A model generated the notes under the pieces. That model did no database searches, was not told the DNA's origin, and was given only the letters and a program-made list of their open reading frames with translations. Made by a program: the position numbers and the translations under genes. A stretch of 9,879 nt of DNA, from positions 1-9,879 of the forward strand of contig DYHU01000135.1 in NCBI GenBank assembly GCA_020724025.1, in the 5' to 3' direction. Positions 5,873-9,879 of the stretch are shown piece after piece. Every line of letters starts with the position of its first letter. Position 1 is the stretch's first letter. This DNA is from Syntrophorhabdus sp. Lineage in GTDB: Bacteria > Desulfobacterota > BSN033 > UBA1163.

Positions 5873-5881
5873 TAGAAGGGA

Positions 5882-5926
5882 GCCGTCGGCAATACCTGCC
5901 TGAGGCAGGCAGGAATGCCGAGGCAC
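5882..5926. terminator. Strong hairpin between convergent genes, possible bidirectional terminator
   Basis: The inner stem CCTGCC/GGCAGG surrounds TGA (5896-5910 is a 15-bp odd palindrome). Outer arms TCGGCA (5885-5890) and TGCCGA (5915-5920) extend it. The element sits about 20 bp downstream of the stop codon of the DUF4412-like gene (- strand). Neither side has a long T-run, so intrinsic termination is plausible but not certain. It could also be a copy of a dispersed palindromic repeat. Confidence 0.5.
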
Positions 5927-5945
5927 CATTATTCCTTGTCCCGGA

Positions 5946-6665
5946 TTACCTCTTCGGGGCTTCGGGGATGATGCGCTGGTAGCCTGCAGGGGGCAGGAAG
6001 GCCTCTCCTGTCAGTTCTTTCTTCTCTATTTTTCTGACCTCCATCACAATGATGGGACCCAAACCGTAGGTGATCGTATAGTCCTTGATCAGGATGGGAA
6101 TTCCGTAGGATTTCAGTTTTTCGTAGATCTCCCTTCCTTCTTTCATCTCGACTTTGAAATCCTTTGAAAATCCCTTTGCCACCCTCTCCATCACCTTCTC
6201 CACCTCCCGAATATCCACATCACGGGTCATCCAGTTCTCCTCAATCAACTCTCCGTCAGCCCGGATCTCGACCTTCTGCGTTTGATACCCATTGATCAAT
6301 GCCTTTTCTCCGGTTCCTCGCACCGTGATCCGTCTCTCTTGCGGTTTGATTTCCGGCATCGTTTTTTTAAGCCTCTCTGCAACTTCCTTCTCCCACCGGG
6401 AGAACTTGATCTCGACATAACTCCTCGATGTGTGGTCGATCATCACGATCCGGTCTCCCTTGAAGTCAATGATGGTCGAGACTCCCCCTTCCGGATGGTC
6501 TGTACGAAATTGGTCTTCCGAAAAGTAACGGATGATCCTGCCCATCCTGCCTTCCATATCTCTGTGAAGCTCTTCAATGACCACCCCAGCCCAACACTCT
6601 TGAATCAAAAAAATAAATGATAGAATCCCGATCAATCCACTAAAAAACAGAGGTCTCTTTTTCAT
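5946..6665 (-). CDS. Secreted DUF4412-like protein
   Basis: This 239-residue protein begins with a clear Sec signal: MKKR, a hydrophobic core (residues 6-21) and a probable signal peptidase I site after CWA (residue 26). C24 does not sit in a lipobox, so it is not an obvious lipoprotein. The mature part starts GVVIEELHRDMEGRMGRIIRYFSEDQFRTD and continues STIIDFKGDRIVMIDHTSRSYVEI, the beta-strand pattern I associate with DUF4412 proteins of unknown function in the periplasm or outer membrane. A helical segment (residues about 150-185) and a C-terminal strand region follow. The start has AGGAGG 5 nt upstream. It lies 109 bp downstream of the DUF401 gene with a TATAAT box between, so it may have its own promoter. 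Assignment is from memory of the family. Confidence 0.72.
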   Translation of the reverse strand: MKKRPLFFSGLIGILSFIFLIQECWAGVVIEELHRDMEGRMGRIIRYFSEDQFRTDHPEGGVSTIIDFKGDRIVMIDHTSRSYVEIKFSRWEKEVAERLKKTMPEIKPQERRITVRGTGEKALINGYQTQKVEIRADGELIEENWMTRDVDIREVEKVMERVAKGFSKDFKVEMKEGREIYEKLKSYGIPILIKDYTITYGLGPIIVMEVRKIEKKELTGEAFLPPAGYQRIIPEAPKR

Positions 6666-6710
6666 TATTGCCTCCTCATCGTTCAGGATACACCTTACGG
6701 CTGCATAAAA

Positions 6711-6716
6711 ATTATA
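6711..6716 (-). promoter_or_regulatory. Candidate -10 box for the DUF4412-like gene
   Basis: On the - strand this reads TATAAT, a perfect -10 box about 45 nt before the start codon at 6665. No good -35 hexamer lies 16-18 bp upstream, so it would be a weak or activator-dependent promoter. Confidence 0.35.
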
Positions 6717-6774
6717 TTAAAATCCGCAATGGTAAAGGATTGGAAGCACACCCACCTCTCTTTTCAATGCAACT

Positions 6775-7992
6775 TTAGGATACACTAAAAAGGGCAACCC
6801 ATACAAGGCCGGCGATCAAGATCGAAGCGACCGGAAACCAGATCAGACGATAGACCCCTTTCCAATCGGCCCGAAAATACTCCTTCGTCAGGACAAGACA
6901 GAGGTGGAGGGGAGAAAGCAATACCCCGCATATCCCTCCGGCAAAGGCCAGCATCATATAATAGAGGAAATCGGGATGGGTCTGAAGCAGGGGGATGAGG
7001 ATCGGAAAACCGATTCCTATCGGTGCGATGGTCACTCCGGTCATCACCCCCACCAGCAGGGGGACCAACATCGCAATCAACCAGAGTGGAATCCCGAAAG
7101 AGGATAAGGCCTCGGAAACAGCAGGAATGGCCTGAGACGATTCCAGCACCTTTTTAAAACCCATGACAAAAGCCACGGTCAGGAGGAGTTCAACCTCAAG
7201 GCTCTCCTTAAATCCTTTTAAAATTTTCTGCCTCCCGATCCGGAAGAGAAAGATCATCCCCGCAATCGTTATGCCAAAAGCAAAGACGAGTTCCACCTTA
7301 AAACCCACCACAAGAATGAGGGCGAAGAGGAGGGGGGCGAGGTTTTTCAACAAATTCCGGATCGCTGTTCCTCTCGATAAATTTTCATAGGCCCTGATCG
7401 ATCTTGACACCCCCCAGTAGCCGACCATGACTCCGCTGAGGATGGCGGCAGGGGTGAGGGGAAGGTTGAGCCAGCAGAGTTTTCTCACAGGAATGCCGAT
7501 CAGGGAAGCGGCCAGGACAAGGGCCGGGTAGGTGGGAAGCACATATTCCCAGAGATGGCGGAACCAGTAGTTGATGAAGGTCCTCCGTTCCGGTGTGAGC
7601 TTCAATTCATCCGAGCCTTCTACGACCATGGGAGCGGAGACCAATGCGCCTCCCACAATGGGCATCAAACCGATGATGGCCGGAAGCAAAGCAATGACCA
7701 GCCGGATATCCCTTAAAGTTGATCGAAACCCTTCCAGGATCTGGTTCATCCGGCCTGTCTCTTTTAAGAGATTGCTGAAGAAGAGGATGCTTACGAAGGC
7801 TCCGATGAGAAAAAGCGTCTTCGTATCAACGATCGAGGAGGCGACATCCATCGAGATCTTCCGAATGGGCAGGCGGAAGAGAATCCCGAGCAGGAAGGTG
7901 GCCAATAACAGACTCAGCCAGAGGCTTATCTTCCGATACATCAGGACGAGGATGAGGGAAAAAACGATGCCGATCTTGATCAACTCAACCAC
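6775..7992 (-). CDS. DUF401-family multi-spanning membrane protein (putative transporter)
   Basis: This 405-residue protein has about 10-11 hydrophobic segments spread over its whole length, with short charged loops. Segments I associate with the DUF401 family (COG1906) include VGGALVSAPMVVEGSDELKL (residues about 113-132), RTFINYWFRHLWEYVLPTYP, and near the C-terminus FAGGICGVLLSPLHLCLVLT. The family belongs to the broad ion-transporter type of membrane proteins, but no substrate is established. The start codon is GTG at 7992, with AAGG 5 nt upstream and AGGAGGGG further up; no ATG fits better. It follows the nuclease gene by 175 bp on the same strand, but the palindromic element between them makes co-transcription uncertain. 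Transporter function is inference from topology. Confidence 0.82.
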   Translation of the reverse strand: MVELIKIGIVFSLILVLMYRKISLWLSLLLATFLLGILFRLPIRKISMDVASSIVDTKTLFLIGAFVSILFFSNLLKETGRMNQILEGFRSTLRDIRLVIALLPAIIGLMPIVGGALVSAPMVVEGSDELKLTPERRTFINYWFRHLWEYVLPTYPALVLAASLIGIPVRKLCWLNLPLTPAAILSGVMVGYWGVSRSIRAYENLSRGTAIRNLLKNLAPLLFALILVVGFKVELVFAFGITIAGMIFLFRIGRQKILKGFKESLEVELLLTVAFVMGFKKVLESSQAIPAVSEALSSFGIPLWLIAMLVPLLVGVMTGVTIAPIGIGFPILIPLLQTHPDFLYYMMLAFAGGICGVLLSPLHLCLVLTKEYFRADWKGVYRLIWFPVASILIAGLVWVALFSVS

Positions 7993-8048
7993 AACTACCT
8001 TCTCTCCCCTCCTAAATTTTGTTTTAACACAAATGCATTAATTATTTT

Positions 8049-8110
8049 GTAGGGCAACCCTTCAGGGTTGCTTAAAGTCCCGCCATGGCGGGACTTAAGC
8101 CTTGCCCCAC
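8049..8110. repeat. Compound palindromic element (two hairpins within outer arms)
   Basis: GCAACCC (8054-8060) pairs with GGGTTGC (8065-8071) around TTCA. AAGTCCCGCCA (8075-8085) is directly followed by its exact complement TGGCGGGACTT (8086-8096). Outer GGGCAA (8052-8057) can pair with TTGCCC (8102-8107) as an alternative to the first stem. The element starts GTAGGG and ends in CCCAC, suggesting one unit of about 60 bp. It lies downstream of the nuclease gene and may end its transcription, though no T-run follows on the - strand. A dispersed REP- or MITE-like repeat is the more likely class. Confidence 0.7.
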
Positions 8111-8149
8111 AGATCAAATTATTTATTGCGCTTGTATTAGCTCCGCATT

Positions 8150-8163
8150 CCGCAATCCGAATT
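8150..8163. repeat. Inverted copy of the 5456-5469 heptamer repeat
   Basis: CCGCAATCCGAATT is the exact reverse complement of 5456-5469 and is preceded by CCGCATT, again a 7-bp period. It ends 4 bp before the stop codon of the nuclease gene. Confidence 0.55.
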
Positions 8164-8167
8164 GCTT

Positions 8168-9781
8168 TTATAGCTCCGATTCCAGCTCCTCGATCTTTCT
8201 GTTCATTTCTTCCAACTTTTCTAACCACTGTGGATCCTGCACTCCCTTTCCTTTCGATCTCATGCTTCTCAATTTTTTACGAAGCCTCTTGTAATTTCTT
8301 TCGAGGTGTCTGAAGAGGGTATGAAAAGCCTCCTCGGGATGAGCGGCCTCCCCCTTCTCTCCCTCCGGTATGATTCTTTCTTCAGGGACGAAGAGGACTC
8401 TCTTTTCTCTCCACTGAGGCACCACGGTTTTTAGATGGAAGCGCTCATGGATGAGCTGACTCAGTTCGATCGAAACCTTCTCCTCTCCGTGGTTGACAAA
8501 GACCTCAAGCTGTGGATTCTCGAAGTGAGAGAGCCATTCGAGGAGTCCTTTTTGATCGGCATGAGCGGAGAAGCCTCCCAGGGTGTGAATGTGGGCCCTG
8601 ACCGCTATCTCCTCTCCGAAGAGCCTCACGCTCTCTGCCCCATCGACAATCCTTCTTCCAACCGTCCCCTCCCCCTGATAACCGATGAAGATGATGTGGG
8701 ACTTCTCCCGCCAGAGATGATGTTTCAGATGATGTTTGATTCTTCCGGAGTCGCACATTCCGCTCGCAGAGATGATGATCCCCGGCCTCTCATCCTCGTT
8801 GATCGCTTTTGACTCCTCGGTCGTCCGGGTATAGATCATCCCCGGCAGGTCTAAAGGGCTTCCCCCTTGCGAAAGGATTTCTTCCGTCTCCCGGTCAAAG
8901 CAATCGAAATTTTTCTTGAAGATCTCAGTGGCTGAGATCGCCAGCGGGCTATCGATATAGACGGGAATGGATGGAATGAGCCCCTCCCTTATCAACTGGC
9001 CGAGCGTATAGATGATATCCTGGGTCCGTTCCACTGCAAAGGCTGGAATGATCACCTTGGCCTGATGGGCAATGGCCTCCTGAACGATCTTTAATAACTC
9101 CTGAACAGTCTCCTCTCTCGATTTATGGAGCCGGTTTCCATAGGTCGATTCCAACCAGAGGAGATCCGCCCCTCTAATCCACGAAGGATCCCTGACGATG
9201 GGTTGTCCTGAATTTCCAAGGTCACCGGAGAAGACCAATTTCCTCTCCCCTCCTCCCTCTTCGATCCAGAGTTCAATGATAGCCGATCCCAGGATATGGC
9301 CTGCATCCTGAAACCGGACCTTGAGTCCATCGGTCAGAGAAATGATCTCATCATAATTCACAGTGAAGAAGTATTTAAGGCTCTTCTCCGCATCTTTCAC
9401 CGTATAGAGAGGAGCCGCCCCTTTTCCGCCGGACCTTCTATTCTTACGGTTCTGCCACTCCGCCTCCATCTCCTGAATATGGCCGCCGTCTCTGAGCATC
9501 ACCTCGCACAGATCAAGGGTGGCCTTTGTACAGACCACCTTTCCTCGAAAACCTTCTCTCACCAGTTTGGGAATGAGGCCGCTGTGGTCGATATGAGCGT
9601 GAGTCAGGAGGATAAAGGAGAGTTTTTTCGGGTCGTAAGAACGGGTATCGTCATTTTTTTTCTCGATCTCTTTCCCGCCCTGAAACATCCCGCAATCGAC
9701 GAGCCACTTTAACGAATCTTTCTCTAAAAGAGTGGCGGAACCCGTAACAGTCCGAACGCCTCCCAGGAATTCGACTCTCAT
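8168..9781 (-). CDS. Metallo-beta-lactamase-fold beta-CASP ribonuclease (YSH1/CPSF73-like)
   Basis: This 537-residue protein has the full beta-CASP nuclease layout. The metallo-beta-lactamase core holds HAHIDH (H61, H63, D65, H66), H162 in DAGHILGSA and D187 in FSGDLG. The beta-CASP part begins at E211 in LESTYG and contains AFAVERTQD (248-255) and SASGMCDSGR (338-347). The final motifs are H407 in FSAHADQ and H431 in VNHGEEK. These residues bind two zinc ions and cut RNA in CPSF73 and archaeal and bacterial homologues (COG1236). There are no N-terminal KH domains. The conserved part ends near residue 468; the last 70 residues are extra, highly charged and end in a likely coiled coil (LEKLEEMNRKIEELESEL). 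The ATG at 9781 has AAGGAG about 10 nt upstream and AAGGA closer. RNA cleavage is inferred from the family. Confidence 0.93.
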   Translation of the reverse strand: MRVEFLGGVRTVTGSATLLEKDSLKWLVDCGMFQGGKEIEKKNDDTRSYDPKKLSFILLTHAHIDHSGLIPKLVREGFRGKVVCTKATLDLCEVMLRDGGHIQEMEAEWQNRKNRRSGGKGAAPLYTVKDAEKSLKYFFTVNYDEIISLTDGLKVRFQDAGHILGSAIIELWIEEGGGERKLVFSGDLGNSGQPIVRDPSWIRGADLLWLESTYGNRLHKSREETVQELLKIVQEAIAHQAKVIIPAFAVERTQDIIYTLGQLIREGLIPSIPVYIDSPLAISATEIFKKNFDCFDRETEEILSQGGSPLDLPGMIYTRTTEESKAINEDERPGIIISASGMCDSGRIKHHLKHHLWREKSHIIFIGYQGEGTVGRRIVDGAESVRLFGEEIAVRAHIHTLGGFSAHADQKGLLEWLSHFENPQLEVFVNHGEEKVSIELSQLIHERFHLKTVVPQWREKRVLFVPEERIIPEGEKGEAAHPEEAFHTLFRHLERNYKRLRKKLRSMRSKGKGVQDPQWLEKLEEMNRKIEELESEL

Positions 9782-9809
9782 CGATTCCTTTTCTCCTTAA
9801 TTGCTTCTC

Positions 9810-9838
9810 GTAGGGAACGGTTTCAAACCGTTCCCTAC
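9810..9838. repeat. Perfect 14-bp-arm palindrome upstream of the nuclease gene
   Basis: GTAGGGAACGGTTT (9810-9823) and AAACCGTTCCCTAC (9825-9838) are exact complements around a single C. The outer GTAGGG matches the start of the element at 8049. It sits about 28 bp upstream of the nuclease start codon, where a promoter or leader would be, so it could be an operator, a leader hairpin, a terminator of an upstream gene or a dispersed repeat. Confidence 0.8.
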
Positions 9839-9879
9839 CTTTGCGGTCGAGAATTTAATTAAAACTCCCTTCTTCCTAA

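Larger units (their letters stand above)
5215..5945. other. Large convergent intergenic region without a convincing intact gene
   Basis: About 730 bp separate the toxin gene (+) from the DUF4412-like gene (-), and base use is AT-richer and irregular. Contents, left to right, are: a loose CTAATC/GATTAG inverted repeat (5216-5221/5250-5255) followed by a T-run at 5262-5266; GGCC-AACTT-TTATGGATGACC at 5255-5276, resembling 4511-4531; an imperfect inverted repeat 5361-5373/5404-5424; GCGGAAT-type heptamers at 5453-5476; ATTCAGC heptamers at 5674-5692; a possible broken small ORF at 5728-5872; and a hairpin at 5882-5926. An open frame at 5372-5620 runs through the repeats and has no ribosome site or recognisable domain, so I do not call it. 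Confidence 0.6.

Noticed and set aside
6685..6785. Direct repeat AGGATACAC at 6685-6693 and 6777-6785 flanking the gap between the two membrane/secreted protein genes
   Set aside because: A 9-bp match is expected by chance many times in this window, and nothing mobile lies between the copies.
7995..8228. Open frame of 77 codons on the - strand
   Set aside because: It covers the palindromic element and the end of the nuclease gene in another frame; its residues derive from repeats.
9296..9712. Open frame of 138 codons on the + strand within the nuclease gene
   Set aside because: It is antisense to conserved catalytic motifs of the beta-CASP protein, so it is a shadow.

Overview
The window looks like a chromosomal segment of an anaerobic Desulfobacterota-type (former Deltaproteobacteria) bacterium. 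The reason is the combination of a methylenetetrahydrofolate-reductase-like C-terminus with HdrC and HdrB subunits of a heterodisulfide-reductase-type complex, as found in sulfate reducers, syntrophs and acetogens that run the Wood-Ljungdahl pathway. The taxonomic assignment is inference; no marker gene is present.

Positions 1-3719 (+ strand) read as one probable operon: the end of a metF-like gene, a stand-alone receiver protein, a soluble hybrid histidine kinase (receiver-PAS-HisKA-ATPase), then hdrC and hdrB. Gaps are short and nearly every gene has its own Shine-Dalgarno sequence. Neither signalling protein has a DNA-binding output domain. The likely theme is electron transfer to or from one-carbon metabolism with a built-in phosphorelay. 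HdrA, which would complete the complex, is not in the window. The gaps hold unusual repeats: two facing arrays of 7-bp units after metF, and the same degenerate 16-bp tandem repeat before the kinase gene and before hdrB.

Positions 3720-5214 (+) hold two independent units: a PPC/DUF296 protein with its own candidate promoter, and a ribbon-helix-helix antitoxin/MazF-type toxin pair behind a strong sigma70-like promoter.

Positions 5215-5945 are a gap of about 730 bp between convergent units. It has no convincing intact gene, but holds heptamer repeats, imperfect hairpins, a possible frameshifted small ORF and a strong hairpin at its right end.

Positions 5946-9781 are all on the - strand: a beta-CASP metallo-beta-lactamase-fold nuclease (transcribed first), a DUF401 multi-spanning membrane protein and a secreted DUF4412-like protein. 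Palindromic elements starting with GTAGGG lie on both sides of the nuclease gene.

No tRNA, rRNA, CRISPR array, transposase or phage gene was found.
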